Notes: a model not told the origin generated them from the letters alone. 64,000 bases of DNA from Gemmatimonadota bacterium (GCA_031127075.1 JARIFA010000003.1:1-64000); one strand, 5' to 3'; positions 1 to 9,634 are shown, numbered from the stretch's first letter. Program-made: numbers and translations.

Positions 1-35
1 AGCGCGACGGCGCTCCCGCCCCCTTCGGTTGGCGC

Positions 36-947
36 TCAGGCGCCGGCGAAGATCCGCTGGGCGTCCTGCAGCGTCGCGAATCCAGCGGTGGTCGGCATGA
101 ACTCGTGCGCGACGAATCCGGTAAAGCCGGTGCCGACGATCGCCTGGGCGATCCGCGGATAGTACAGCTCCTGCGTCGCATCGAGCTCGTGCCGGCCGGG
201 AACGCCCGCCGTGTGGTAGTGCCCGATGTGCCGATGATACGTCTCAATCGTACGCACGACATCCCCTTCCATGATCTGCATATGGTAGATGTCGTACAGC
301 AGCTTGAAGCGCGACGACCCGAGGGCCTCGGCGATCGCCACGCCGAAGGGGGTGCGGTCGGCCTGGTAGTCGCGATGGTCGACCTTGCTGTTGAGGAGCT
401 CCATCGTGATGGTGACGCCAAGGCGCTCGGCGAGCGGGAGGATCCGGCGGAGCCCCCGCACGCAGTTCGCGATCCCCTCGCCGTCACTGAGCCCGCGGCG
501 ATTCCCAGAGAAGACGATCATCTGCGGGATCCCTGCGGCGGCGATCTTCGGCAGGAGCCGCTCGCTCTCCGCGACGAGGCGGTCGTGGTTGGCGATGGTG
601 TTCCACCCATCGGAGATGGGGCCGGGGCCGTTGGCGATGGCGCAGGCGAGGCCGTGGCGCGCCGGGACGGCCCACTCATCCTCGCTGAGGAGGTCGATGG
701 CGTGTAGTCCGATCCGCTTCGCCTCGCGGCAGAGGTCGTCGATCGGGGTGCTGCTGAAGCACCAGCGGGCCACGCTCTGCCGGTAGGCGGGGGCGACGGG
801 CGCGAGCGCCGTCTGGGGCGCGGCGTCAGGGCGAGTCGGCGTCGCGGTGGTCGGCGCGGCCTCGGCCACACGCGGGAGCGCGCCGAGCGCGGCACCGGCG
901 GTCGCGCCGAGCCCGGCGCGCAGGACGTCCCGACGGGAGGGGCTCAT
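36..947 (-). CDS. Tat-exported sugar phosphate isomerase/epimerase (hydroxypyruvate isomerase-like TIM barrel)
   Basis: C-terminal part of ORF 36..2405 restarted at ATG 947 (MSPSRRDVLRAGLGATAGAALG, twin-arginine signal). TIM-barrel motifs ITMELLNSK, KLLYDIYHMQIMEGD and HIGHYHTAGVPGRHE. 4-bp overlap with the upstream GMC gene. Confidence 0.85.
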   Translation of the reverse strand: MSPSRRDVLRAGLGATAGAALGALPRVAEAAPTTATPTRPDAAPQTALAPVAPAYRQSVARWCFSSTPIDDLCREAKRIGLHAIDLLSEDEWAVPARHGLACAIANGPGPISDGWNTIANHDRLVAESERLLPKIAAAGIPQMIVFSGNRRGLSDGEGIANCVRGLRRILPLAERLGVTITMELLNSKVDHRDYQADRTPFGVAIAEALGSSRFKLLYDIYHMQIMEGDVVRTIETYHRHIGHYHTAGVPGRHELDATQELYYPRIAQAIVGTGFTGFVAHEFMPTTAGFATLQDAQRIFAGA

Positions 948-2668
948 AGGTCGCCTCGATTCATCCGCTCGACGGCGCCCGCGACGGCGCGCGCGGTGAG
1001 CGCCATATAGGTGATGCTCGGGTTCTGGCACGCCGAGCTGGCCATGCAGGCGCCGTCGGTCACCATCACGTTCGGGACTTCCCAGAGGGCGTTGTTCCCG
1101 TCGCAGACCGAGACGTCGGCGGAGCGTCCCATGCGCGCGCCCCCCATCTCGTGGATGCAGAGGCCCGGCGGGACGTCGGGTCGGTTCTGATAGATGTTCG
1201 TCGCGCCGGCGGCCTCGAGCATCTCGGTGGCCGACGTGACCATGTCCTTCATCATCGCGCGCTCGTTGTCGCCCCAGCGGCAGGTGATGCGCAGCGCGGG
1301 GATCCCCCACTTGTCCGTGACGTTCTGATCGAGTGCGAGCTGGTTCTCCGCCGCCGGGAGCATCTCGCCCCACCCGTTGATGCCCACGCCCCACGGGCCG
1401 AGCTGGGTGAGGACCTTCTGCTTCCAGTCGGCGCCGTAGCCGGGCCCCGACCAACGCCCGCGCCCGCCGGCGCCTCCCTGCATGCCGTAGCCGCGGAGGA
1501 AGTCGCGGCTCGGTGCGGCGCCGTTCGTGTTCCGGAAGCGCGCGACGTACATCCCGTTCGGACGGCTCCCTGAGGTCGTGTAGTCCTCGAAGCCGGGGAT
1601 GATGCCACCGGCGCCGTGGAGCATATGGTGATCCATGATGTACTTCCCGAGGGTACCGCTGCCGTTCCCCATGCCGTCCCGATGGGTGGCGCTCGTGGAG
1701 TGCATCAGGATCCGGGTCGACTCGAAGGCCGAGGCGCAGAGGAAGATCATACGCGCCTCGTAGACGGTCTCCTGCTTCGTCCGCGCGTCGATGACGCGCA
1801 CGCCCTTGGCGCGACCGGTGCGCGCGTCGAGCACGACCTCGCTGACGACGCTCCACGGCCGCAAGGTGAGCCGGCCGGTGCGCTCGGCCGCCGGCAGCGT
1901 CGAACCGTTGCTCGAGAAGTACGAGTGGGTGATGCACCCGCGCTCGCACGGACCGCAGTAGTGGCAGGCGGCGCGACCGTTGTGGTCCTTGGTGAGGATC
2001 GCCGCGCGCCCGATCGTCCAGACCCGCTCGCCGTTGAAGGCCTTCAGCACCTTCTCGCGGACGTGCCGTTCGGCGATGGTCATTTCCATCGGCGGGAGGA
2101 ACTCGCCGTCGGGGAGCTGGGCGAGCCCTTCGGGTTGCCCCGTGACGCCGATGAAGCGCTCCACGTGTGCGTACCACGGGGCGAGATCGGCGTAGCGGAT
2201 GGGCCAGTCGCAGCCGTGCCCGTCCTTCAGGTTCGCCTCGAAGTCGAGGTCGCTCCAGCGGTAGACCTGCCGGCCCCACATGATCGACCGGCCGCCGACG
2301 TGCCGGCCACGGATCCAGCGGAACGGCGCGTCGTCCGGTGTGGTGTAGGGGTTCTCGCGGTCGTTCACGAAGAACTTCGAGCCCCACTCGTCGCACGCGT
2401 AGCACTCGCGCTGCACCGGTTGGTCGCGTTCGAGGGCGGTACGGTCGCCGTAGCCGCGGAAGCGCATCTGGTCCGGCGGCACGTGCTCGACGTAGTCGCG
2501 GGCCGGATCGATCGGGCCGCCCGCTTCGAGAACCAGCGTACGGAGCCCGCGTTCGGTGAGTTCCTTCGCGGCCCAGCCGCCGCTGATGCCGGAGCCGACG
2601 ACGATGGCGTCGAAGGTACGGCCGCGCTGTGCGTTCGCGCCGAGGAGGGTGGGGAGGCCGTCACGCAT
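944..2668 (-). CDS. GMC family oxidoreductase
   Basis: 574 aa. FAD-binding VVGSGISGGWAAKELTERGLRTLVLEAGG; GRSIMWGRQVYRWSDLDFEAN; C-terminal HEMGGARMG...NPSITYMALTARA. Confidence 0.92.
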   Translation of the reverse strand: MRDGLPTLLGANAQRGRTFDAIVVGSGISGGWAAKELTERGLRTLVLEAGGPIDPARDYVEHVPPDQMRFRGYGDRTALERDQPVQRECYACDEWGSKFFVNDRENPYTTPDDAPFRWIRGRHVGGRSIMWGRQVYRWSDLDFEANLKDGHGCDWPIRYADLAPWYAHVERFIGVTGQPEGLAQLPDGEFLPPMEMTIAERHVREKVLKAFNGERVWTIGRAAILTKDHNGRAACHYCGPCERGCITHSYFSSNGSTLPAAERTGRLTLRPWSVVSEVVLDARTGRAKGVRVIDARTKQETVYEARMIFLCASAFESTRILMHSTSATHRDGMGNGSGTLGKYIMDHHMLHGAGGIIPGFEDYTTSGSRPNGMYVARFRNTNGAAPSRDFLRGYGMQGGAGGRGRWSGPGYGADWKQKVLTQLGPWGVGINGWGEMLPAAENQLALDQNVTDKWGIPALRITCRWGDNERAMMKDMVTSATEMLEAAGATNIYQNRPDVPPGLCIHEMGGARMGRSADVSVCDGNNALWEVPNVMVTDGACMASSACQNPSITYMALTARAVAGAVERMNRGDL

Positions 2669-3242
2669 GGGCGTGCCCTCCCGTCGACGGCGCCGCAGTG
2701 ATGGGGACCGCGCCTCGGAAATGGCCCGGCGTGATGTTCACCTTCAGGACCTCGCGCCGCACGCGCTCGCTCGTCAGATACCCGTGCAGCGCGAGCCCCT
2801 TGAGCCGGCGATACGCCTTCTTGCCGACGTGCGCGGCGTCTTCGGGGCGCTCGGCCCAAGCGAGTTCACCGTTCCGCTGCACCGGGTCGAGCTGCGGCCA
2901 GGCGCGGCCGTAGCCCGCGCGGGCCCGCGTCTCGAGCGCCGCGAGGCCGGCGCGGAATTCGTCGCGCTCGGCGGGCGTCATCCAGTCAGAGACGATCACG
3001 TCGATGAACGCCGGGACACCGACGTCGAGCGCGCCCGGGGTGTCCGTGCGCGGGAGGATGCCATCGGCCATCGCGGCGACGATCGCGCGTTCCTCGGGGG
3101 TGAGGCCCGTGCCGCGCGGCTGTCGCGTGGCGGCGTGGATCTTCTCGGCCCAGGCGTCGAAGGCGGTGTCGTCGGCCTGGGCGAGCGCCGGGAGGAGGGA
3201 GAGGCCGGCCAGCTGCAGGAGTGCGCGGCGGGTGATCGTCAT
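2661..3242 (-). CDS. Gluconate 2-dehydrogenase subunit 3 family protein
   Basis: 193 aa with Tat-like N-terminus MTITRRALLQLAG. Located directly upstream of and overlapping a GMC oxidoreductase; motif MADGILPRTDTPGALDVGVPAFID. Confidence 0.85.
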   Translation of the reverse strand: MTITRRALLQLAGLSLLPALAQADDTAFDAWAEKIHAATRQPRGTGLTPEERAIVAAMADGILPRTDTPGALDVGVPAFIDVIVSDWMTPAERDEFRAGLAALETRARAGYGRAWPQLDPVQRNGELAWAERPEDAAHVGKKAYRRLKGLALHGYLTSERVRREVLKVNITPGHFRGAVPITAAPSTGGHAHA

Positions 3243-3370
3243 CCGGAGGGGCGGTCGGGGGTGAGGGGACGATGCGACGCGCTACGTTCGCACCCGGAGC
3301 GGGAGGCGACAAGGTGGACGCGCCGAGGACTGGCGCACGCGCGGTCCCGCCCATTACTCCTTCGGCACTG

Positions 3371-3452
3371 ACCGCCAGGGGTACTCCGCATCGCGGGGTT
3401 GAGACAGTCCCTTGGAACCTGACCCGGGTAATGCCGGCGGAGGGAGCGCGGT
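3371..3452 (+). ncRNA. TPP (thiamine pyrophosphate) riboswitch, THI element
   Basis: ACCGC-CAGGGGT...GGGTTGAGA...CCCTTGGAACCTGACCCGGGTAATGCCGGCGGAGGGA-GCGGT. Conserved CUGAGA-like and ACCUGA...GGGUAAUGCC...CGGAGGGA core, with closing P1 ACCGC/GCGGT. Confidence 0.93.
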
Positions 3453-3534
3453 GAGCGATGGGCCCGGCGTTGTCCGTGGTCGTCGCGCGCGTGCATCCCG
3501 TCGCCCAACGCCCTCCAATCTGATGGAGCTTCCG

Positions 3535-5574
3535 ATGTCCGGCTTGCACGTTGTCCTGCTCGTCGCCGCCCTCGCGTCACCCCTCGCCGCGCAGGAGACC
3601 GCCCGGGATTCCGCGCGCACCGCGCGTCGTGACACCCTCGACGCCGTGGTCGTGCGCGCGACGCGTGTCGGCGCCGCGCCACCGACGTCGCAGACCCTGA
3701 TCGACCGGGCGACCATCGAGCGCACCTATGTGGGGCAGGACGCACCGCTCGCGCTGCTCGGCACGACCGGCGTCACCGCCGCCTCCGACGCCGGCGCCTT
3801 CAGCGGGTACAGCTCCCTCCGGCTCCGCGGAATCGACCAGACCCGGCTCGCGATCTCCGTGGACGGCGTCCCGCTCAACGACCCCGAAGACCAGGTCCTC
3901 TACTTCTCGAACGTCCCGGATTTCATGCACTCGATGGGCTCGGTGCGCGTGCAGCGCGGCGTCGGCGGTAGCGGCTTCGGTCCGGCGGGGTTCGCCGGCG
4001 CGCTGAGCTTCGAGTCGCTCCCGCTCGCGAGCACCGCGGCGTTCCGCGAGGCCGAGGTGACCGCGGGGAGCTGGGGGACACGTCGGGTGAGCGCGGCCGC
4101 GGCGAGTGGGGTGCGCGGGTCGTTCTCAGCGTACGGGCGTGCCACCGCGCAGACCACCGAGGGATACCGCATCAACTCAGGGAACGATGCGCGCTCCGCC
4201 TTCGGCAGTGCGGCGTGGTTCGGCGACCGCGACGTCGTGAAGGTCACCGGCTTCGCGGGCCGCTCGCAGATGCAGCTCGCCTACTACGCGGCGAGTGAGG
4301 CCGACATTGCCGTCGACCCGCGCACCAACCCGATGTCCCCCGACGAGCGCGACGACTTCTCGCAGTCGATGTTGAGCGTCCAGCATACGCGGAGCCTCGG
4401 GCGCACCGCGGCGGTGACGACGACGCTGTACCGCAACGCGGCGGGGGGGACGTATGACGTGGCGGTGGGCGATGACCGCTGGAACTTCGGGCTCGACCAC
4501 ACCTGGGTCGGCCTCCTCTCGACAGCGACGTGGACCGCGGGCGCGATCGACTGGTCGGTGGGGGGACACGCGAGCGACTACGCGCGCGAGCACAGCCTGC
4601 GCATCCGCCCCGTCCTCGCCACCGACGTGTATGCGAACACCGGCCACAAGGGGGAGCAGAGCGCCTTCGCCAAGGCGGTCGGCCGGCACGGCGCGCTCGA
4701 GTGGGTGGCCGACCTGCAGCTGCGGCAGGCGTCTTTCCGCTACGAGCCGAGCGCAGGCGTGGCGATCGGCTCCCCCGTGGTGACGTGGCGCTTCGCGAAT
4801 CCCAAGCTCGGCGCGACGTGGCAGTTGGGAGGCGGGCGGAGCCTGCACGCGTCGGTCGCGCGCGCCTCGCGTGAGCCGACGCGTGTGGATCTCTTCGCCG
4901 GCGCGGATGACCTCGACGCCGCGACGGCGGCTGAGGTGCTCCCGCTGACGCGCGTGCGGCCCGAGCAGGTGAACGATGTCGAGCTTGGAGTGCGACAGGC
5001 GGGGGCGCGTGGGGCAGTCGCGGTGAACCTCTTCTCGATGCGCTTCCGCGATGAGATCGCCGCGATCGGCGCGCTCGCGATCACCGGAAGCCCGCTCCGG
5101 CGGAACGTGCCGCGGTCGACGCGCGCCGGCATGGAACTCGAGGGGAGCTGGACGCCCGCGCCGACGTGGCGCGTCGATGGCAACCTCGTCTGGATGCGCG
5201 CGCGGATCGCCGAATATGCGGACGAGTCGGCGGGGGTCACCTACCGCGACGTGCCCCCGCTCCTGACGCCGGCCGTCACCGCCAACCTCCAGACGACCTG
5301 GGAGGGGCGGGGGGGGCGTTTCGTGACCCTCGGGGCTCGCCACGTCGGGCGCTCGTTCCTCGCGAACGACGGCAACGCCGCCCTCTCGATCCCCGCGTTC
5401 ACCGTGCTCGATGGCGGCGTCACAATCCCCGTGGGGCGGCAGCAGCTGCGGCTCCAGGGGCAGAATCTGCTCTCCGCCACGGCGTACGCGGCGGGGTACC
5501 ACGACGGGACGACGCGCTACCTCTTCCCGGTCGCGCCGGCGACGTTCCTCGCCACGTGGCAGGTGACGTTCTGA
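3535..5574 (+). CDS. TonB-dependent receptor, probably thiamine-regulated
   Basis: Signal peptide MSGLHVVLLVAALASPLAAQ; plug domain LRLRGIDQTRLAISVDGVPLNDPEDQ; C-terminal barrel ending in ATWQVTF. GGAG 7 bp upstream of the ATG; TPP riboswitch in the leader. Confidence 0.9.
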   Translation: MSGLHVVLLVAALASPLAAQETARDSARTARRDTLDAVVVRATRVGAAPPTSQTLIDRATIERTYVGQDAPLALLGTTGVTAASDAGAFSGYSSLRLRGIDQTRLAISVDGVPLNDPEDQVLYFSNVPDFMHSMGSVRVQRGVGGSGFGPAGFAGALSFESLPLASTAAFREAEVTAGSWGTRRVSAAAASGVRGSFSAYGRATAQTTEGYRINSGNDARSAFGSAAWFGDRDVVKVTGFAGRSQMQLAYYAASEADIAVDPRTNPMSPDERDDFSQSMLSVQHTRSLGRTAAVTTTLYRNAAGGTYDVAVGDDRWNFGLDHTWVGLLSTATWTAGAIDWSVGGHASDYAREHSLRIRPVLATDVYANTGHKGEQSAFAKAVGRHGALEWVADLQLRQASFRYEPSAGVAIGSPVVTWRFANPKLGATWQLGGGRSLHASVARASREPTRVDLFAGADDLDAATAAEVLPLTRVRPEQVNDVELGVRQAGARGAVAVNLFSMRFRDEIAAIGALAITGSPLRRNVPRSTRAGMELEGSWTPAPTWRVDGNLVWMRARIAEYADESAGVTYRDVPPLLTPAVTANLQTTWEGRGGRFVTLGARHVGRSFLANDGNAALSIPAFTVLDGGVTIPVGRQQLRLQGQNLLSATAYAAGYHDGTTRYLFPVAPATFLATWQVTF

Positions 5575-5641
5575 CGAGGCGGGTCACCGGGGCACAACGG
5601 CCTCGCGGGCGGTGCCGGGGGCCATCGCGTGTCCCCGGGGC

Positions 5642-7087
5642 TTACCGCACCCTACGGATCGAGCGGATGCGATCGCCTTCGAGGATCCCGTCCACGACGT
5701 CGATGCCGGTGATGACCTCGGCCCAGACGGTGTAGTCGGCGTCGAGGCGTGCGTTGTCGCGCAGGTTGACGAACCACTGCGCGTCCCCGGTATCGTGGCC
5801 GCGGGTGCTCATCCCGACGGTGCCGCGGCGATGCGAGACGGTGCCGAGCTCGTCGCGCAGCGTCTCCCGCCACCCGACGTACTCGTTCGCGCCGGGACTC
5901 CCGCCTTGGATCACGAAGTCGGGCTCGACGCGGTGCCAGGTGAGGCCGTCGTAGAACCTCGCCTCCGCGAGGGCGAGGAGGCGGGCCGCCATCATCGGGG
6001 CCACGTCGCCACGCAGGCGCACGTCGAAGCGTCCGCCGCCACTCGCGCTCGCCATCGTCACCCTGAGCACGACCGTATCGCCGAGGGCGAGGCGGATCGC
6101 GTCGCGGGGCAGAGATGCGCGCTCGACTGGTGGGCGGTCCTCGCTCGCTGGCCGGCCCTGCACGGCGAGGAGCGCGATCCGCGCGTCGCGGGCCGAGGCG
6201 TCGTCGCGCGCGACGAACCGATCGAACGCCTGCCGTGCGGTCGGCGCCGCCGCGGCGAGTGAGGTCCCGCGCAGAGCGAGGGCCGCCGCGCGGACGACCT
6301 GCGCGCCGTCGCGCCGGAGCGCCGCGAGGTAGCGCGCGTCGTCAGCGTGTCCCGTGCGGGACGCCAGCGCCTCGATCGCCATCTCGGCGACGTTGTCGTC
6401 GAGGTCCTCGAGCATCGCGCGCAGCGCGGTCGTATCTCCGAGGATCGCCGCGGCCTGTGTGGCAGAGCGACGAAGTTCCGGCTGCCGGTGTCGGAGGAGG
6501 TCGGGGAGATACCGGCGCGCGGCATCGGGGCGCAGGCGCGCGAGCGCGACGAGGCCGTGCGCGCCAGCGTGCCACGAGACGTCGCCCCGCCGACGCGACG
6601 ACGTCTCCGACGGGAGGCGCTCGATCCAGCGGGTGATCGTCTGCACGAGGGCGTCGTCCCCCGCGCAGCTGGCGCGGGCGAGGTCGGCGGCGCGGAGGCG
6701 CACGGCCCACGCGCTGTCCATCAAGGCGAGGCGCAGCGCGGGGCAGTCGTCTCGCAGCCCGGTGAGCGCGCGAAAGCGGAGCCGCCATGCGGGCTCCACC
6801 CAGAGCGGTGCCTGTGGGATCTCAGGCAGCGCCGTGCGCGCGGCGAACTTCGGATCACGGATGCGGCCGAGTCCGCGGAGCGCGATCGCGCGCAGCCGGG
6901 CGTCGGGGTGTACCGCCGCCTCGGTGAACGCGACATCGGTCGAGTCACGACGGTCCTCCGCGAGGAGGACGCGCCCCACCAACGCGGAGTCGGCACGGGA
7001 GAGGCCCTGGGCGTCGAGGGCGCGCGGCGCCGCGAGGACGGCGGCGGCAAGGAGGACGGTCAGGGTGGTGTGGGCGTGTTGCGGCAT
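5642..7087 (-). CDS. HEAT-repeat protein with C-terminal cyclophilin-type peptidyl-prolyl isomerase domain
   Basis: Signal MPQHAHTTLTVLLAAAVLAAPRALDAQ; repeated ALRGLGRIRD/AAILGDTTALRAMLEDLDDNVAEMAIEAL motifs; cyclophilin FYDGLTWHRVEPDFVIQGGSPGANEYVG...GTVGMSTRGHDTGDAQWFVNL. The start may be 7102. Confidence 0.87.
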   Translation of the reverse strand: MPQHAHTTLTVLLAAAVLAAPRALDAQGLSRADSALVGRVLLAEDRRDSTDVAFTEAAVHPDARLRAIALRGLGRIRDPKFAARTALPEIPQAPLWVEPAWRLRFRALTGLRDDCPALRLALMDSAWAVRLRAADLARASCAGDDALVQTITRWIERLPSETSSRRRGDVSWHAGAHGLVALARLRPDAARRYLPDLLRHRQPELRRSATQAAAILGDTTALRAMLEDLDDNVAEMAIEALASRTGHADDARYLAALRRDGAQVVRAAALALRGTSLAAAAPTARQAFDRFVARDDASARDARIALLAVQGRPASEDRPPVERASLPRDAIRLALGDTVVLRVTMASASGGGRFDVRLRGDVAPMMAARLLALAEARFYDGLTWHRVEPDFVIQGGSPGANEYVGWRETLRDELGTVSHRRGTVGMSTRGHDTGDAQWFVNLRDNARLDADYTVWAEVITGIDVVDGILEGDRIRSIRRVR

Positions 7088-7171
7088 CGGGCGATCGGCC
7101 ATACGTGCGCTCGGCGTCAGGGTCCTGCCCGGGATTCTACTACCCACGCGCGGGCGACGCGTTGAGATTGC

Positions 7172-7690
7172 GTGCGTATGCTCATCCTCAAATTCCTCCA
7201 GACGCTCTTCAAGGCGCTCGCCTCTGATGGGACGCCGGGGCAGGTGGCTGCCGGGATGGCGCTCGGCCTCGCGCTCGGCCTCACCCCGATCGCCAGCCTT
7301 CATAACCTGCTCGTCGTGCTTCTCGCGATGTGCACCACCGTCTCGATGCCGGGGTTCATGCTCGGTTGGGCGGTCGGCGTCCCGCTCGGCTTCGCGCTCG
7401 ACCCGCTCTTCCACGCGGTGGGGATGGCGATCCTGCTCGACGACCGCGCCGCCCCGTTCTTCGTGTGGGCGATGAACACGCCGATCGTCTCCCTTGCGCG
7501 GCTCAACAACTCGATCGTGATCGGCAGTCTGGTGGTGTGGCTCGTGGCGATCCTGCCGGCGTATGCGCTCTTCCGGGTCGGGGTGGCCCGCTACCGCGAG
7601 CGCATCCACGCGCGGTTCGAGCAGGCGCGGTTCTTCCAGGCGCTCAAGGCTTCGAAGCTCTGGACCCTCTATCAGTGGTTCGCCCCGTGA
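7172..7690 (+). CDS. TIGR03546/DUF2062-like membrane protein
   Basis: 172 aa, hydrophobic. LILKFLQTLFKALASDGTPGQVAAGMALGLALGLTPIASLHN. Followed at 4-bp overlap by a TIGR03545-like ORF. Confidence 0.75.
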   Translation: MRMLILKFLQTLFKALASDGTPGQVAAGMALGLALGLTPIASLHNLLVVLLAMCTTVSMPGFMLGWAVGVPLGFALDPLFHAVGMAILLDDRAAPFFVWAMNTPIVSLARLNNSIVIGSLVVWLVAILPAYALFRVGVARYRERIHARFEQARFFQALKASKLWTLYQWFAP

Positions 7691-9621
7691 GCGCGGCCGG
7701 TCAGACACCGCCATCCGGCGCGCCGTCGCCCGAGACGGCACCGACCGCGCGCTCGGACGCCGCCCCGACGCCAGGGAAGCACGCCACGGGATGGATTCGA
7801 TGGTCCGCCGTGCTGCCGATGGGGGTCCTCCTCGGCGCGATCCTGATCATTGGATGGTGCTTCCTCGACGCTCTCGTGCGGCGTGCGATCGAGGCGGGCG
7901 GGACCGCCGCCGTCGGCGCGAAGGTCGATGTGGCACGGGCGCGGGTCCGCGTGCGCGGCGGGGAGGTCCGCGTCACTGGTCTCGAGGTCACCGACCCTGA
8001 CGCCCCGATGCGGAACCTGGTGGAGGCGGAGGAGATCGTCGTCGATCTCGGGCTCCGCGCCGCCCTCGAAGGCAAGGTCGTCATCGACACGATGGCGGCG
8101 CGCGGGCTCCGCTTCGGCACCCCACGCCGCACCTCCGGCGCGTTGCCTGCACCCGACGGTCCGGTGGCGCCGGAATCGCCCGGCGCGATGCGGCAGGTGG
8201 TTGATGCCTGGCTCGCCGAGGTGCGCGTGCCGTCGCTCGACCTCTCGACCCTCACGCGGACGGTGAACGTCGGCGCGATCTCCGCCGAGAGTCTCGCCAC
8301 CGTGCGCGCCGCGCGGGAGGCGCAGACCTACGCCGACACCGTGGAGGCGCGCTTCACGACGGGGCTCCGTGCCGCCGACCCGCGACCGTCGCTCGACTCC
8401 GCCGAGGCGCTCCTCACTCGGCTCCGGGGCGCCGACCTCCGATCCCTCGGGCTCGCCGGCGCGCGCACCGCGGTGCGTGACATCCGCCGTACGATCGCTG
8501 ACCTGCAGCGGATCGACGATCGGTTCAAGGCGTTCGAGCGCGGGAGCCGCGCATCGATCGATACGCTCGTCCAACGGGTGCGCGCGGTCGGTGCGGCGCG
8601 GACGGGCGACTACGCGTATGCGCGATCGCTCGTCCAGCTCCCGACCGTCGAGATCCCCGCCATCGGCCCTCAGCTCTTCGAGCCGGTCATCGCGGAGAAG
8701 GTCGGCGCCCTGATGTATTGGGTGGAGGTGGCGGAGCGCTACGTGCCGCCGGGGCTCGAGCGGCAGCTCCGTGCCGGCCCGTCTCGGGTGCGGGCCTCGG
8801 GCACCGACGTGCTCTTCCCGGTCGCGACCACCGCGCCGACCTTCCTCGCGCGCGTCGCGGAGCTCTCGCTCGCAATCGGCGGGGCGGAGGCGGCGGCGGG
8901 GAATTATCTCGCGCGGCTCGAGGGCGTGACGACGCAGCCGGCCGTCTATGGTGCGCCGACGACCTTCGAGGTCCGCCGCTCCGCGGCCGCCGTCGGGCCG
9001 CGCGACATCCGCATCCGTGGCTCACTCGACCATCGGGCCGCCCCGGTACGCGACCGGCTCGAGGCGCGGCTCGTCGGCGTCCCGCTGCCGACCCTCCCGC
9101 TTGGCGGCCTCGGGGGGACGGTCGCGCTCGGCGATGGCCTCTCCGTGCTCGAGGTCGCGCGGACCGGGGATCGCTGGGACGGCACGTGGCTCTGGCGGAC
9201 GACGGCAGTGCGCTGGGCCCGCGACACGGTGGCCCACCCGCCGTCGACGAATGCGCGGACGCGCCTCGTGGAGGACGCGCTCTGGCGTGCGCTGGCGCGG
9301 ATCGACTCCGTGGAGATCGAGGCGCGCTTCACCGGCGCGGTGCGCCGGCCGACCTTGACCATCCGCACGAACATCGCCGACGCGGTCGCGGCGGCGCTCG
9401 AGGCGCAGGTGGGCGATGAGGTCCGTCGGGCTGAACGGGAGATCCGCGGGCGCGTCGATGCGCTCGTCGCGGATGCCGAGCGGCGCGTGCGGAGCGAAGC
9501 GGACCGGGTGCGCGGGCAGGCGGAGTCGCGCTTGGCGGAGGAGCGGGCCCGACTCGAGGCGCAACGCGCCGCGTTGGAGCAGCGGCTACGCGAGCTGGTG
9601 CGGATCCCGGGGCTCGGCTGA
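7687..9621 (+). CDS. TIGR03545-like protein (AsmA-like N-terminus with TM anchor)
   Basis: GTG start at 7687 overlapping the previous stop; one TM segment (AVLPMGVLLGAILIIGWCFLDALV). VDVARARVRVRGGEVRVTGLEVTDPDAPMRNLVEAEEI; C-terminal charged coiled coil. Confidence 0.75.
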   Translation: MSAAGQTPPSGAPSPETAPTARSDAAPTPGKHATGWIRWSAVLPMGVLLGAILIIGWCFLDALVRRAIEAGGTAAVGAKVDVARARVRVRGGEVRVTGLEVTDPDAPMRNLVEAEEIVVDLGLRAALEGKVVIDTMAARGLRFGTPRRTSGALPAPDGPVAPESPGAMRQVVDAWLAEVRVPSLDLSTLTRTVNVGAISAESLATVRAAREAQTYADTVEARFTTGLRAADPRPSLDSAEALLTRLRGADLRSLGLAGARTAVRDIRRTIADLQRIDDRFKAFERGSRASIDTLVQRVRAVGAARTGDYAYARSLVQLPTVEIPAIGPQLFEPVIAEKVGALMYWVEVAERYVPPGLERQLRAGPSRVRASGTDVLFPVATTAPTFLARVAELSLAIGGAEAAAGNYLARLEGVTTQPAVYGAPTTFEVRRSAAAVGPRDIRIRGSLDHRAAPVRDRLEARLVGVPLPTLPLGGLGGTVALGDGLSVLEVARTGDRWDGTWLWRTTAVRWARDTVAHPPSTNARTRLVEDALWRALARIDSVEIEARFTGAVRRPTLTIRTNIADAVAAALEAQVGDEVRRAEREIRGRVDALVADAERRVRSEADRVRGQAESRLAEERARLEAQRAALEQRLRELVRIPGLG

Positions 9622-9634
9622 GTGCGGCGCCGCC

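Noticed and set aside
36-2405. 789-aa ORF as a single protein
   Set aside because: The N-terminal 485 residues are an out-of-frame reading of the GMC gene; the true protein starts at 947 with a Tat signal.
3412-3534. Listed start of the TonB receptor ORF at 3412
   Set aside because: It lies inside the TPP riboswitch core; ATG 3535 has an SD and a signal peptide.
5610-5640. GC-rich inverted repeat between the TonB receptor and the cyclophilin gene as a terminator
   Set aside because: Arms are only about 6 bp (CCGGGG/CCCCGG) with a long loop; not distinguishable from GC background.
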